NCBI RefSeq assembly: GCF_028372415.1
Contig: NC_092875.1
Location: 183,855,522-183,919,521, forward strand
Source of the DNA: Notamacropus eugenii
Lineage: Eukaryota > Chordata > Mammalia > Diprotodontia > Macropodidae
Reading direction: 5' to 3'
Length of the DNA stretch: 64,000 nucleotides
The notes beneath the pieces were generated by a model. The model did no database searches, was not told the DNA's origin, and saw only the letters and a program-made list of their open reading frames with translations. Below, piece after piece: positions 12,183 to 24,255 of this stretch. Within the stretch, counting starts at the first letter, position 1, and the number at the start of each line of letters is the position of its first letter. A program made the translations under genes and the position numbers.

Positions 12183-13323
12183 CTTTTGCAAAAGTTGTTT
12201 TGAGATTTGGCATTTATCAGATGGGACAATCCACTGGTTTGTAGAAATATTGACAATATGGACAATTATCCCCATGAGAGAACATTGTCTGTTTCCTCCC
12301 ATCAGAAATAAGAAATGGATGTTTTCAGTATTTGTGTATTTAACACGAGTCTTCTTCTCTTCATTTTTCTAAGATATTATCTGGCATGCTGGATTCTTCT
12401 ATAGAGGAAATCATCATCCTTGTGGCTTGCCATACACAGCACAAGCATATATGGTCTTATGTAACTTTGAGGACTTCCTAAAATTACACACTTTTAAAAT
12501 AAAGAAACTTCTAGGATTGGGTGGGTGGGGGTGAAATAGTGGAAATTCCTCGTGAAATAGTGAAAGTGTCGCCATGAATAGTAGGTGTGGGCTGCTTCTT
12601 CATTACTCCTTTCCCATACAAGGAGAGGAAGAAACCATAACTTCATTTCCATTAGGTAATAGGATATGCATTAATATCATTTATCTGGAATGAGGAAGGA
12701 AAGGTTTCAACTCTGACCAATTTTCCTGAATAGCATGTTGCTCACTGCACTGAAACTTCTTTCACTGTCCCAACAGAGTGAGTTAGACACAAGAGGGAAG
12801 GTAGGGATGTCCCTCATCAAGTTATACTGAAAAGCTTCCTGCCATTACACCCTTTTTAGTTATCACGCCCTACTGCCCCTTTGATGCCCAGGGTGCTGCC
12901 AACTATTGAGCATACTAACATGCTAATCATCATAGATGGGCCCATATATAAAATGCAATCTATAATGTCTGCCAGAATCTGATGCTTGGTAATCCTATGA
13001 GCCTATGGATTACTTCAATGGAGGGAAGAAAATATATGCTCAGAGTTTGATGGATAAAAATACTGGTTTAAAAGACCTGATATTATGTTAGGATCTGCTG
13101 GGTACCATGTACATATTAATAAAGTAAGAGATAAAATGAGATGTAACATCAAGTGACCTCAAAGTTAAAACTTTAGGTCAATTTACTCTCATTCTTTTTT
13201 TCTACCTGTAGAAGTGACTACACCAAGGATAAATGATAAAGAAGAGAGAATTTTTCTATAACTTATTGACTTTCTTAATGATATCTAAATGAATACTTAC
13301 ATCAGTGGAATCTTATCCTACCC

Positions 13324-13324
<1 letters not shown>

Positions 13325-13371
<47 letters not shown>
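13325..13371 (+). repeat. (CA)n microsatellite
   Basis: About 22 uninterrupted CA units. Confidence 0.9.
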
Positions 13372-13372
<1 letters not shown>

Positions 13373-13559
13373 AGTAATGACTGGAAAGAAAGGAGTGTTA
13401 ATAACCCTATAAGACATAAGGTTAGTCTGTCAACAGCCACAGAATTTTTCCTATACACAAAAAATATTGTTCTAGGTACTACAAGGAGGTACAAAGAATG
13501 GAGATGATTAGGTGTCTGATCTTGAGTAATTTGACTTCCACTTTTAGGCTACCAGTCAA

Positions 13560-13930
13560 TCAACAAGCTTTTATTAAGTGCCTACTATATACCAGGAACT
13601 GCGTTCAGTCAGAATATGCAAACAAGAAATTGAGTCCCTGCCCTTGCTTACATTTTATAGGGGTTTGGGAATAGGAGGCAAGATGAACATATGTAAGTAT
13701 ATACGACATCTACAAAATCAAACAAAGGAAACTTTCAAGGGGGAGGCAGTAGCAGACAAGTAATCAGGAAAGGTTTGATGGAGGAGTGACTTGAGCTGAG
13801 TTTTGAAAGACACTAGGGATTCTAAGATATGGTAGTGTAGAGAGAGAACATTCCTACACAATATGAGGGATGATCAGGCATTATGAAAAGTGCTTTCTAA
13901 GTATAAATAATAAGAAAGAAGATTTTTTGT
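13560..13930 (-). mobile_element. L2 3'-end fragment, antisense
   Basis: AAGCTTTTATTAAGTGCCTACTATATACCAGGAACTGCG...GGAGGAGTGACTTGAGCTGAGTTTTGAAAGACACTAGGG is reverse L2, 5'-truncated. Confidence 0.75.
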
Positions 13931-14307
13931 CTTTTCTACTGATCTTTTAAATGAAATAATATATCCTTTATAGCCAATTGGCTGAAAGTTACCATATACC
14001 ATATAGTAATCCTATATTTTAAAGTGCTTCCTATTTTGATAGCTTATTATATGAGGTTATTGTTTTCTTTATTCTTATTAAGAGCTAATTTATTTAATAT
14101 TTATGAAAATTCACAGTACCTTGTTTCTTACTAATAGCCAAGTCCTTCTTCCTTCATATTAAAAGATTTCTTCACATTGCAATTCACTAAAGAGTGATAA
14201 ACCAAGAAGGGATGAATGAGCTATTTATTAGAGTGTTCCCATGAATAGGATCATATCAATACAATACTAAAATTAAATGTCTTTGTGAAGAAGTCCTGAT
14301 ATATATG

Positions 14308-14310
14308 TGC

Positions 14311-14348
<38 letters not shown>

Positions 14349-14397
14349 ACATATATATATATATATAATGTGGAGAGAGAGAGACAGAGAGAGAGAG

Positions 14398-14474
<77 letters not shown>
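14308..14474 (+). repeat. Adjacent TA, GT, TA and GA microsatellites
   Basis: (TA)n, (GT)n of about nine units and (TA)n again lead into a (GA)n tract of about 90 bases, broken once by GCGA near 14398. Confidence 0.9.
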
Positions 14475-14476
<2 letters not shown>

Positions 14477-14684
14477 GTGAGGGTGCACATATATGGGCAA
14501 GAAATATCTTTGCAGATATTTACTATTATTCCAGTAAATTGGACATTGTATTTTATTCTAAATGTGTGAGCCATAGTCATGATTTTGATAATAACATTTT
14601 CCCAGCACCTCAAATCTTTTTTTTCCCCAAAAGTCTTTTCACAATTATTGCTTCATTTTTGAACTCACAGCAAGCATCTTTAGC

Positions 14685-14815
14685 ATTAGCAGATTAACAG
14701 ACTGAGGTCTAAGAAAAGTCAGTGACTTGCCCAAAGACACACGGTATCTGGGTGGTAGAGGCAATACACAAAATCCCAGCCCAGGTTTTTTCCCCCTTTT
14801 CACTGTACTGAATCA
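14685..14815 (-). mobile_element. MIR, antisense
   Basis: ACAGACTGAGGTCTAAGAAAAGTCAGTGACTTGCCCAAAGACACACGGTATCTGGGTGG. Confidence 0.65.
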
Positions 14816-15724
14816 CTTGGTCCTTTAAATCTCAGCGAAGATATTTAACTTCAGTCAAAAGGGGAGATAAGAACTCAGCCCATGGATTCTGGAAATTCTC
14901 AGGGTGGAGTTTCTAAAAATTGAAAGCTTGCCCGAAAATTGTGCCTTTTGTGAGTTTTTCTTGCCCCGTCTTTCACTGAGATGAGGCACTTTCATGGGGA
15001 GGAGAAACCCCTCCACACCAGTTACCTTACCTCTTGCATTTGGAAATCCAGATTAGACAAGCACCTGTTGGTTCTTTCAATTCCTGCCTTGATAGTGCAG
15101 ATAATATCTTTCTCCCTTTGTTTCTCTAGAAATCTTGTATGAACTGATGCTGGTGAAGCAGAGGGAGGAGAATAATACATAGAGTGACTGACTGTGGGAA
15201 GGCATACCTCCCTGAAGAGCTTGGGCAGATTGGCCTTTTTTGGAGCAGCTCTGACTAGTGCGCACGTGCCCATCCAGGTTCCTGCAGCCAGTGGAAGGTG
15301 GGGGTAGGGGTGATGAGGGAAGGACCGAGGAAATGTGATCCTACCATAGTGTTGAAGCAAACCGAGTTTTTTTTTGGAGTTCAGACCAGTATTTACTAGC
15401 CTTTTACAGGTAACTGAATCTTTTCTTCATGTCATTAGTGAGTAATTGCCATAACAACCCCAGTATTTGTGTGACCCATATTTTACCTCATGCAGTCAGG
15501 GGAAGACTCTTAAGGAAATACATAGATCTCCAATAGTAGGTACAGAAGAACAAGGGTTGGTGGTAGTTATTTTGTAAATTACTTCAGGCATTCTTCTCTT
15601 TCCTTCCTCCCTCAAGTACATGATTTCCCACCTTTTCCTGTGGACTTTCCACTGTTTCTACAGGAAGACAAATTTGTTCAGAAAAAATTGGGTTAGCTAA
15701 CATTTGTGACTAAGGAGATGGTAC

Positions 15725-15965
15725 TGTCAGCCTGGGGTAGTCGAAATAGTTTAAGACTTGAGGAAAGACAGGAGGGAATCTCATCTCTGACACTAGCGTG
15801 TGCAACCTGAACAAGGCATATATAACATCACTGAGGTTCAGTTTCTTTATCTGAAAAATGAGGATAATACTATTTTAGCACCCACCCCACAGGTTTATTG
15901 TGAGACTAAAATAAGATAATGAATGGCAAAGACTTTTGTAAACTTTGAAAATTCTATATAAATGT
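15725..15965 (+). mobile_element. MIR, sense
   Basis: CTGACACTAGCGTGTGCAACCTGAACAAGGCA...TTCTTTATCTGAAAAATGAGGATAATACTATTTTAGCACCCACCCCACAGG...TAAACTTTGAAAATTCTATATAAATGTCAG. Confidence 0.7.
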
Positions 15966-17744
15966 CAGTTTTAACAATATTATAGCAGACAGGCATGTTT
16001 CTATGCCAAGCTATCTTGCTGTTTGTAAATGGAGGTGTATACATGTGCATATTTGTTTGTATACCTCTTGTGAGAATGTAGTAAGAGATAGATAATGGGA
16101 ATACCAATTGCAAAGACACAATCGGTTCTAAAAAGTTTGGGTGTCAAACTCTTTTCTCAGGCAGGTATTTGCCCATAATAAGCCATGACATCATCATGCT
16201 ATGCCAAGAGCATTAATTAGGTCAAAAAAATCCCTATCCCATGAGTCTCAGCAAAGCCAGTAACACTATCTGGGGCAAGTATTTATGAGTGGAATTCATG
16301 ACCCTGTTCTTTATGAGAACTAATGGGCCAGCTTTGGTGTCAGGATTAATTTATTAGGATTAAATATGAAATTAACTACTGGCTGCTTATACCACCTCTC
16401 TGCTTTCCTTTTTAGACAAACGCCTCTGGCTTTCCCCAATCCTGTTCCCTTTCTTTTGCTGCTGCTATTTCCAGCATTGCAGTCATAAATGCCATAAAGC
16501 TGAAGAGTGCTTTGGAAGAAAGGTGCTGTAGAAGTCTGGCTAATGTCAATAATAAATGGTAATCTAAAGAGCAGATTATACTTATATAAGGCAATGTTCA
16601 GCAGCAATTCTTTTTCCTGTCCATATAGCGTTGGATGAACTCAAGTCATTTTTCTGGTCGTGCTGGCTGTTGGCAATGCCAGGCATCTCTAGGCTGTCAG
16701 TTGCACTGAATATGCGTATATTTTGGTTTGCAGCCACTGTTGCAGGTGGCTTAACACAGATCTCTGGAATGGCTTGTCTACTTAACTTGATAATGTGTTT
16801 CCATTAACACGAACACTAGGCACCTACAACCATTGGTGCTGGAGCTTTTGGTTGTCTGGGAGATCTCAAATCTGTGTCAAATCAAACACTGGCAATAGTA
16901 AACAGCCGGTGTTATGGGCAAGGCAAGGGTTTTACAAGAGTTCTTGTAGAGACTGGACTCTGTTAGTAGCACTCAGGATTAGTAACCATGGTTTCCTTCC
17001 TCCCTCATTCCTTCCCCCACCTAACAGGCCTACTCCCACCCAGGTAGTTTCTCTAAAACATTTGCCCGTAGAAAAAGTATTATTGCCATCATGAGTGTAA
17101 GGAGTTCAGGCAGGCTGGAAGGAGAGGAAAGAATAGTTACCAGAACCCTGGATGCCAATTCTGAGGATAACTAGAGAAGATTTGTTCAGGAACTGCTGAG
17201 TTTGCATATTCTATTGGTTTGGCCTATTGACTATTTTGACATGTTTATGCACAACTGCCAAAGACTGAAAATGTTAGGGTTGTTTAGGCACCTAACAGAA
17301 TGTCTAGTGGATCTAAGCGTTAATTATAATTGGTGTGTGGTGTTCTCTGCTTGCCACATGAATAGACCTTCAACTCTACATCAAAACAGTGTTTCTGAAG
17401 TGCTTTGCCATAAATATTTATTCCTGTCACTAATACTATTGAGGTCTATCGAGTAAACTGAAGTCAAGAGGAAAAATTTGCCAATGAACTCTACCTGAGG
17501 TCATTACTTGGGAGACTAGAAAAGTCTATTTATGGGAAGCGCTGGTCAGAGAAAAAGAGGTTTAGAATCCAGACCCTGAGGAAGTTGGTTCAAATCTTGT
17601 CCATGACCATAAATTCTTTTAACAAAGCCTCAATATTTCTTTCTATAATTTAGTGCTGCAGTAATTAGGCAAATATTAAATGTATAACCTCCATATTAAA
17701 TAATAATATAAACTTTCTATTGTGTATGTATATATATATGTAGA
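15966..17744. other. Unassigned stretch, no gene seen
   Basis: Composition is ordinary, with one SINE-like scrap near 17560-17600 (AGGTTTAGAATCCAGACC). No exon is supported. Confidence 0.45.
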
Positions 17745-17987
17745 AATATGGGGGGAGAGAAAGGAAGGGAGGGAGGGAGGGAAAGAGAAAGGGAGAGGAG
17801 AGGTTGAAAGGGAGAGGGAAGAGAGAGAGAGAGGGAAGGAGAAAGAGAGGGAAAGAAGAGAGAGACAGAGAGACAGAAAGAGACAGAGGGAGAAAGAGAG
17901 GGAGGGAGGAGAGAGAAAGAGAGAAAGGGAAAGGAGAGAAGAGAAGGAAGGAGGGAGAGGCAGAGAGAGAGAGAGAGAGAGAGAGAT
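17745..17987 (+). repeat. Polypurine GA-rich tract
   Basis: About 240 bases are almost free of pyrimidines (GGGAGAGAAAGGAAGGGAGG and so on), ending in a (GA)n run. Confidence 0.9.
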
Positions 17988-18219
17988 TGACTAATTCTAA
18001 TATTCCCTAACCAAATCAACAGTGGGTAACAGTAAATGAAATTGAAGAAAACCATCTCCACAAATATGCCCTTTCTCATGCACATAGTGATAACATTATC
18101 ATGTTTTCTGAAGATTTGTTTAGGCCTAATGATTGTGGAGTAGACAAAGACCTTCAGTGGCATTACCAATGCCCAAAGTGAACCACCATCTACTTAAATA
18201 GCAGCTACTTAAAATGAAT

Positions 18220-18278
18220 TCTTTCTTCTGTCTCTGTCTCTTTTTCTCTCTTTCATTTTCTCTCTCTCATCTATCAAC

Positions 18279-18309
<31 letters not shown>

Positions 18310-18360
18310 TATGCATATATATACACATGTGTGTGTACTGATACAGACACACACATACAT
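18220..18360 (+). repeat. TCTC, TA and CA simple repeats
   Basis: CTGTCTCTTTTTCTCTC is followed by (TA)n, (CA)n and mixed TATG/CA units. Confidence 0.8.
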
Positions 18361-18672
18361 CAGTCTCATGCACAGAGGGCTTAACAAATGTTTATCAAAT
18401 TGAATTGAATTTTTTTGATTTCCTCCCTGTCAAATTAGGCATTGTGTAGTGGGCTATAGTGCATAATGGACTGGTGTTGCAGACAGGAGAACCTAAATTC
18501 AGTTCTTGCTTCTGACCATAGTTGTGTGAACTTTGGTAGGAGAAGGAAGGGGAGGGAGTGACAAAAGGGAGAGGATGAGCTGAGTTACCCAGATAGCTGG
18601 GTCCCCATTCAGGCAGCTCAGTCTACTCACAGGTCATGGATACCCAGTTAACTTGGGCTTTACTGACTAGAT

Positions 18673-18697
18673 TTCCTTTTCTTTCTTTCTTTCTTTC

Positions 18698-18773
<76 letters not shown>

Positions 18774-18914
18774 TTCCTTCCTTCCTTCCTTCCTTCCTTC
18801 CTTCCTTCCTTCCTTCCTTCCTTCCTTCCTTCCTTCCTTCCTTCCTTCCTTCCTTCCTCTCTCTCTCCCCCTCTCTGTCTCTCTGTCTCTGTCTCTCTCT
18901 GTCTCTCTCTTTTT
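18673..18914 (+). repeat. (TTTC)n(CTTC)n(TCTC)n polypyrimidine tract
   Basis: About 100 bases of TTTC repeat are followed by about 80 bases of CTTC repeat and a TCTC/TGTC tail, giving some 240 bases of almost pure pyrimidine on the plus strand. Confidence 0.95.
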
Positions 18915-19089
18915 TGTCTTTTCAAAAATCTTAAACCTAGTGCACTCTGAAGCCCATAGATTGAACAACACTAGGTTCCTGCCCAAGGGCTGTTTTCTGG
19001 ACCCTCCTGGCTTCAGAGTGATTATCAATAGTAACTGTTGCTCTTTCCCTGCCAACTTGATTTATGTATTTTTTCTTTTGCTCATTAAA

Positions 19090-19395
19090 GGAGCCATTCC
19101 CTGACTACTTCTTAAAGAGGCCTGTTCACTGAATGGGTGTTACCTCACTCTAAGTGAGTACCTGAATAGGCCTTAGCCTAAAGAGGCCAAGGTCTCCCAT
19201 TGAATCCTGGGCCATCTCCAGTCATCCTGAGGAATATCTGGTCACTGGATCCAGATGGCTCTGGAGGAGAAGTGAGGCTGGTGACCCGCACAGCCCTCCC
19301 TCACTCAAAACAAAGTCAAGTTCAAGTCATGTCATCATTTCTCTGATGTCATGGTCCTCTTCAAAAATGAAGGATGAACACAACAACAGCAGCAA
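19090..19395 (+). mobile_element. Composite marsupial SINE second module, sense
   Basis: GGCCAAGGTCTCCCATTGAATCCTGGGCCATCTCCAGTCATCCTGAGGAATATCTGGTCACTGGATCC...CACAGCCCTCCCTCACTCAAAACAAAGTC...GAAGGATGAACACAACAACAGCAGC. It matches the second half of the copy at 565-875 in the opposite orientation. Confidence 0.75.
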
Positions 19396-19754
19396 GTTGT
19401 ATGACCATATAGAAGTCATTTAGCCTTTCAATCCTCCAAGCTAATTTTCTAATTTTCTGACGTTAATGATGACTTGTTGATTTTCATTAATGAAGGAAGT
19501 TTTCTAAATTCTGCATTGAAGAAATCATAGATCTACAGCCTACACTGTTTCCATGGAATACCCTCCTTACCACCTTGAAGGGTAAATAGACATATTGTTT
19601 ATAAAATTATTTGGATCTCTCTGGATATATATTTCTTTATTTCTGCCCATGCCGCAACTCAATATTTTCCCAACTTTGGAGATTCAAGATTTTAAGTATA
19701 TTGATGCTTGGTTTAGCATACCTGTGACTTGGTAGGAAAAAAAAACCAAACATT

Positions 19755-20270
19755 GCACATAAAGTCAGAAGATGTGGGTTCTAATTCTAACTGTCACATG
19801 CTACCAGCATGTTAATAACTAAATTACTTAACACTGGAGTTTCAATTTCCACATCTACAAAATTGGGGAGGGGTGATACTATTTGACCTCCAATGTTCCA
19901 ATCAAGGCTAAAATCTCCAACCCAGTAGGACAGAGTCAGGGATGTGCTGAAGCTGTTCAGACCAGATCACAAAAACCTCTTGTTAAACATTTACCAGCAT
20001 ATCTCTGGGTATAGTAGAAAGAAGGTGGGGTTTGGTTCATAGGATCATAGAACCATAGATTGAAAGCTAGAATGGGCCTTAGAGATAAGTATAACCCCTA
20101 ATGAGGGGGGATCCAGAATTTGAACCCATAAATCCTGAGTTCAAATTCTGGCTATACCCCTCTTTAACTATGTGACCTTGGACAAGAAGGCACCTAAACC
20201 TTCTGGGCCTTGGCTGATGCATTTGTAAAAATGAGAATGCTGAACCAGATAATTAGTAGTTAACTTGAAA
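19755..20270. mobile_element. MIR cluster (three diverged copies)
   Basis: A sense copy at 19760-19945 (AAGTCAGAAGATGTGGGTTCTAATTC), a 3'-like piece at 20040-20100 (ATAGAACCATAGATTGAAAGCTAGAATGGGCC) and a sense piece at 20120-20250 (CTGAGTTCAAATTCTGGCTATACCCC...CTATGTGACCTTGGACAAG). Confidence 0.6.
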
Positions 20271-21934
20271 TAGATGATCCTGTGCTGGGTGAGAGAGGAT
20301 ACTCTGACCTGAGACTGGCATTGGAATAACTTTGCAAATAGCCACTCACCTGCTCCACTAGGGTGAGTCATGGCTGGTACTGAGAAGTAATAAAGAAGGT
20401 TGGTTTCATGCATTTTATTACATGCATGGTTCCTGGGGGAAGACAAACTGGTCAAAAGTTTAGCAAGGGATGATAAATTTGGAGTTTTCCTTAAGATTGC
20501 ATAAGAAATGTGGGTGTGCTGTCATACATTTCATTGCATGTTATGACAAAGTCAAACAATCCAATATGCAAGATTATAATCTCTACAGCTCTACCTGGGC
20601 TGACTCCTAGGTAATTCAGAGTCCACCCCTTTCTCTCTATCTCTCTCACTCTCTAGACACTATTGTGTCTGTTAGGATCATGTACACCTGTGGCTCCTAC
20701 TGGGTTTTCCCCAGGGGTCATAGGATGGTCATAGTTGTGCTTGCATTTATACAAAAATGATGTGCCTTTTAATATACACCCAGGTAATCTGTATAATTAT
20801 TTTCTAGAGGATTTGCAGCATAATAAACTGTATTCTTATTACTACCAAGGTTGTCACATATTCATGGATTTTCCTCTTTTTAACTGTAATTTTTTCACCT
20901 CATCCTGCTGCTCCAGATCCTAGCAAAGATGAGGAGATTCTGAGGCTCTGAGGGAAAGGATGGATGAAAGTTACCTTTTTTCACAAGTGATCAATGTAGG
21001 ACACATTTTGCATAAGAATGACCTCTGGTTTTCTAATTGAATCAGTCTCCATAGTTCATACTATATGACTGTATAGTATATAAACTATATAGAAACCCAG
21101 ATGAAAGTATGAAAAGTGTAGTGTGACTAATTTCGAGCTACTCTCTACAAGGCATATTACTTGCCTAAAGAATTCTTCATTTCTAGTCTTAACTCTTAAT
21201 CTAGTCATTTCCAGTGACCAGAATTTCTGAGCTATTTCCAAGGAAAGGGACTAGAAAAGTGGTTCCTTCATAAGAATTCTATACGATGGTTTTTTGGGGA
21301 AGGGCCACCATTCTATCCTTACTTTCACCCCACAGTTGCAGCAATGCTATGGGGCTGGGTTTCCTCATCTCAAGAGGAAGGAAGAGAAATCCAGCTGTCC
21401 TCTAAAAATCAGTTCTTTTGTCATATTATGGAGGAAAAAAGTGCTAAGAGATATTTGTGGCAAACTAGAATTGAGCACAGGACTGGGTAAGGACATTTGT
21501 TAATGATCACCTATTGAGTGCCAATTGGGTACCCAAGCCTCACTGCCTCTTCTTCCCCTACCCCATCATCATGTCCTAAGATACATAATGATAGAGACAA
21601 AAACAGACAGCAACAGACTACTCTGGAGTATTTGAAATCTTTCCATGCCAGCAGAAGGGATTAGATCATTTCCATCACTCTCATTTCTCACTGTTCTTTA
21701 AGATTTTAAGTTTGGAAAGGAACATGATTCTACAATCTCTCATGGTCACTTGCGACTAGTCATTTCTCCTAAAATATTCTCTCCTCTGGCTTTCTATAGC
21801 TTCTAAGAAAGTTCAGATTCTCCTTTCACCTTCATCCTCCCAGGAGATGAAGTCTGACTGATGATATATGGCACTGATAATGTATGTCACTGATGGATGG
21901 TAACAGCATGGGCAATGCTCAACTTAAGAATAAA
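20271..21934. other. Unassigned stretch, no gene seen
   Basis: No named repeat, RNA gene or exon recognised. Confidence 0.45.
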
Positions 21935-22070
21935 CTACATTCAATTCCATTCAATTCTTCAAGAATTTTATGAAGCCCTTCCTATGTGCTAGGCACTGTG
22001 CTAGGCAACAAAGACGCCAAAACCAAAACCAAACCATCCCTTTCCTCAAGGAGGGGATTTCGTTCCAGAG
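21935..22070 (-). mobile_element. L2 3'-end fragment, antisense
   Basis: TGAAGCCCTTCCTATGTGCTAGGCACTGTGCTAGGCAACAAAGACG...CCCTTTCCTCAAGGAGGGGATTTCG. Confidence 0.7.
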
Positions 22071-22264
22071 CTTCATTTGGGAATTGGTTTGGAACTCTAA
22101 CTATATTTTTTCCATGGAAACAAAGCTGCACATAGTGGTTAGATTTCCATGTCAGCCCACAGAAGTACAGTGTGAGGTATATATTATGGCAATACTTCAC
22201 TTACACCTAACCACCACGTCTATCTAGTCCTATGACAGAAAGTTGCATTCAAAGTACCATCTTA

Positions 22265-22655
22265 GGAAGCCTTGAAGGAAGCATGACATGGGAGAAATAG
22301 CAATGATGTTGGAGTCAATGGACCCGAGTTCTAGTCCTACCTTTGTTTGCTGTTCATCCTTTGTTCTCAGAAAGGACCAATGACATCACAAGGGTGATAT
22401 CTTATCTTGCACATGAATTGGCTTTAACTGAGACAGAGTTGGGCAAAGTCATCAACCTCAATCCCTCCTCCAGCATCACTGGAGTCCAGTGGCAAGACAA
22501 AAGGCAAGATAACTTGTGATGGCTCCCCTGCCCTTGATGCTTTCTATGTATGTAACTTTGGACTTTTAACCCATCTGAGCCTTTCCCTATTTATAAAATA
22601 AGGAGGTTGGGCAAGATGACCCTTAAGGTTGCTACCATTTTAAGATGAGCCTGCA
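22265..22655. mobile_element. Sense MIR split by an antisense composite SINE
   Basis: MIR pieces at 22268-22338 (GTTGGAGTCAATGGACCCGAGTTCTAGTCC) and 22545-22650 (TGTAACTTTGGACTTTTAACCCATCTGAGCC...AGGAGGTTGGGCAAGATGACC) flank 22340-22530. The insert reads TGTTCATCCTTTGTTCTCAGAAAGGACCAATGACATCACAAGGG...CCTCCAGCATCACTGGAGTCCAGTGGCAAGAC, a relative of the composite SINE second module. Confidence 0.65.
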
Positions 22656-22689
22656 CCTCATTTGTGGATGAAGTAAGGCTAGAATGTAG

Positions 22690-22870
22690 CATGGTGCCAT
22701 GGAAAGAGAACTGGATTCCAATCATTCTTTACCATGTACTACCTTTGTGACCAGGGTCCGTGACAACCTCCCTGAATCTTAGTATCCTCCTCTTTAAAAG
22801 GAGGGAGTTTAACTATAGCTTCTGAGATGCTTTCCAGTTGTAGATCTAAGATCCTATAGTTCTGAATAGA
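22690..22870 (+). mobile_element. MIR, sense
   Basis: CATGGTGCCATGGAAAGAGAACTGGATTCCAATC...CCTTTGTGACCAGGGTCCGTGACAACCTCCCTG...TGCTTTCCAGTTGTAGATCTAAGATCCTATAG. Confidence 0.7.
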
Positions 22871-23069
22871 GTAATTAGCGTTACAGAAACTTCAAACATG
22901 TAACAGGAAATTTTGACAGTGCTTGCTTGGTGTAGAGGTTAGGGCAAATATCGAAGTTTTTGAACGTATAACTTCTATTTCATTAAAATTGTACATCAGT
23001 AAATAATCCTCAGATATAGATTCATAAAGGTTTTAAGCATAGGAGTCAACAAATATTTACTGAGAGTTT

Positions 23070-23317
23070 ACGAATATAGACATAGGACCTGGAGGCAGAA
23101 AAATGTGACTACAAATCTGGTCTCAGACACTTACTAACTGTGTGACCCTGGATAAGTCACTTAACCTCAAGATTTGCCTCCATTTTCTCCTCTGTAAAAT
23201 GAGGATAATAATGGAACCTATCTCCCAGGGTTGTTGTGAGGATCAAATGAGATAATTATTACAAAGTGCTTAGTATAGTGCCTGGCACATAACACTATAT
23301 AAGTGTTAGCTATTATA
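23070..23317 (+). mobile_element. MIR/THER1 SINE, sense, best preserved copy
   Basis: GACCTGGAGGCAGAAAAATG...ACAAATCTGGTCTCAGACACTTACTAACTGTGTGACCCTGGATAAGTCACTTAACCTC...AGGGTTGTTGTGAGGATCAAATGAGATAATTATTACAAAGTGCTTAGTATAGTGCCTGGCACATAA is almost a consensus MIR. Confidence 0.9.
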
Positions 23318-23475
23318 AACTTTTATTAAGTGCCTACTATGTGCTAGGCACCATGCTAGGTTAAATACAGAGATACAAATAAAAAAAAGGAAGGTCCCAC
23401 TGTCAAGAAACTTACAATCCACCCAGGGAAGACAATACATAAAAAGAAACTGAAAAGGGTAAGAGGGTATGATGA
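23318..23475 (-). mobile_element. L2 3'-end fragment, antisense
   Basis: AAACTTTTATTAAGTGCCTACTATGTGCTAGGCACCATGCTAGG directly follows a sense MIR. It runs to GGGAAGACAATACATAAAAAG. Confidence 0.75.
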
Positions 23476-23689
23476 TGGTGGAGTCAAATCCGAGCAGAAC
23501 AGCTGATTATGGAAAAGGAAGAGTTGTATGGGGCTTTAGAACTCTCTTTAAATGGGGGCTTTTGGAGGGTTTCTTTTTTTTTGTCTCCATTCTCTAGTTG
23601 TCCAAAGGGACAAAAGCAACTGAAAGTGCTGATGAGGTGTGAGCGAAAGCTGATGAGTTTCTTGGTAGGGCATACTGATAGTGGAATCA

Positions 23690-23815
23690 AATTCATTCAG
23701 TGCAACTGGTATGTAATAGCTAGGGCTCTGTGCCAGGCTCTGGGCTAAGCACTGGGTATACAAAGAAAGATTAAAAATATATTTCCTGACCTCATGGAGC
23801 TAATAATTTAGTGAA
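23690..23815 (-). mobile_element. L2 3'-end fragment, antisense
   Basis: TTCATTCAGTGCAAC...GGGCTCTGTGCCAGGCTCTGGGCTAAGCACTGGGTATACAAAG...CTGACCTCATGGAGCTAATAATTTAG. Confidence 0.65.
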
Positions 23816-24109
23816 ATTTGTAATTGATAACACATTAGAAATATATCATTTAAAGCATTGGGTTAGGTTGGATAAATCCAAGGGAAATGAATACATTTGG
23901 CAAACCTCATTGAAAAAACTCCAGCATTTTGTAAGAGTATCACAAATAATGTGTGTGATAAAGGCAAGCAATGACATCTCCACCTCTGAAAATTGTTGGT
24001 TTTTTTTAAGACTATTCAAGCATCACTTTCTGACAAGGCCTTTGCTGGTCCTCCAGCTTCTAGTGCTTCTTCCCCTGCCTCAGATTAATTTAGGTTGTCC
24101 TTGAGGGAA

Positions 24110-24255
24110 CATGATGGGTAGATAGGAAGAAGACTGGCTGTGGAGTCCTGAAACTTGAGTTCAAACTCAATCCTTAATGCGTGCTATTTATGTGAATTAG
24201 GACAAGTCACTTAGCCTACCTGAGGCTCAGTTTCTTTTCTTGTAAAACCATGGTA
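24110..24255 (+). mobile_element. MIR, sense
   Basis: CTGGCTGTGGAGTCCTGAAACTTGAGTTCAAACTC...GAATTAGGACAAGTCACTTAGCCTACCTGAGGCTCAG. Confidence 0.7.

Noticed and set aside
17717-18169. Open frames of 90-150 codons rich in Ser/Leu or Arg/Glu at 14.3, 17.8 and 18.7 kb.
   Set aside because: They are translations of microsatellites and low-complexity tracts and would be long in any frame.
18673-18860. Regularly repeated units considered as a CRISPR-like or satellite array (also 4183-4235 and 3760-3828).
   Set aside because: The units are 2-4 bases with no spacers; these are plain microsatellites in a mammalian genome.
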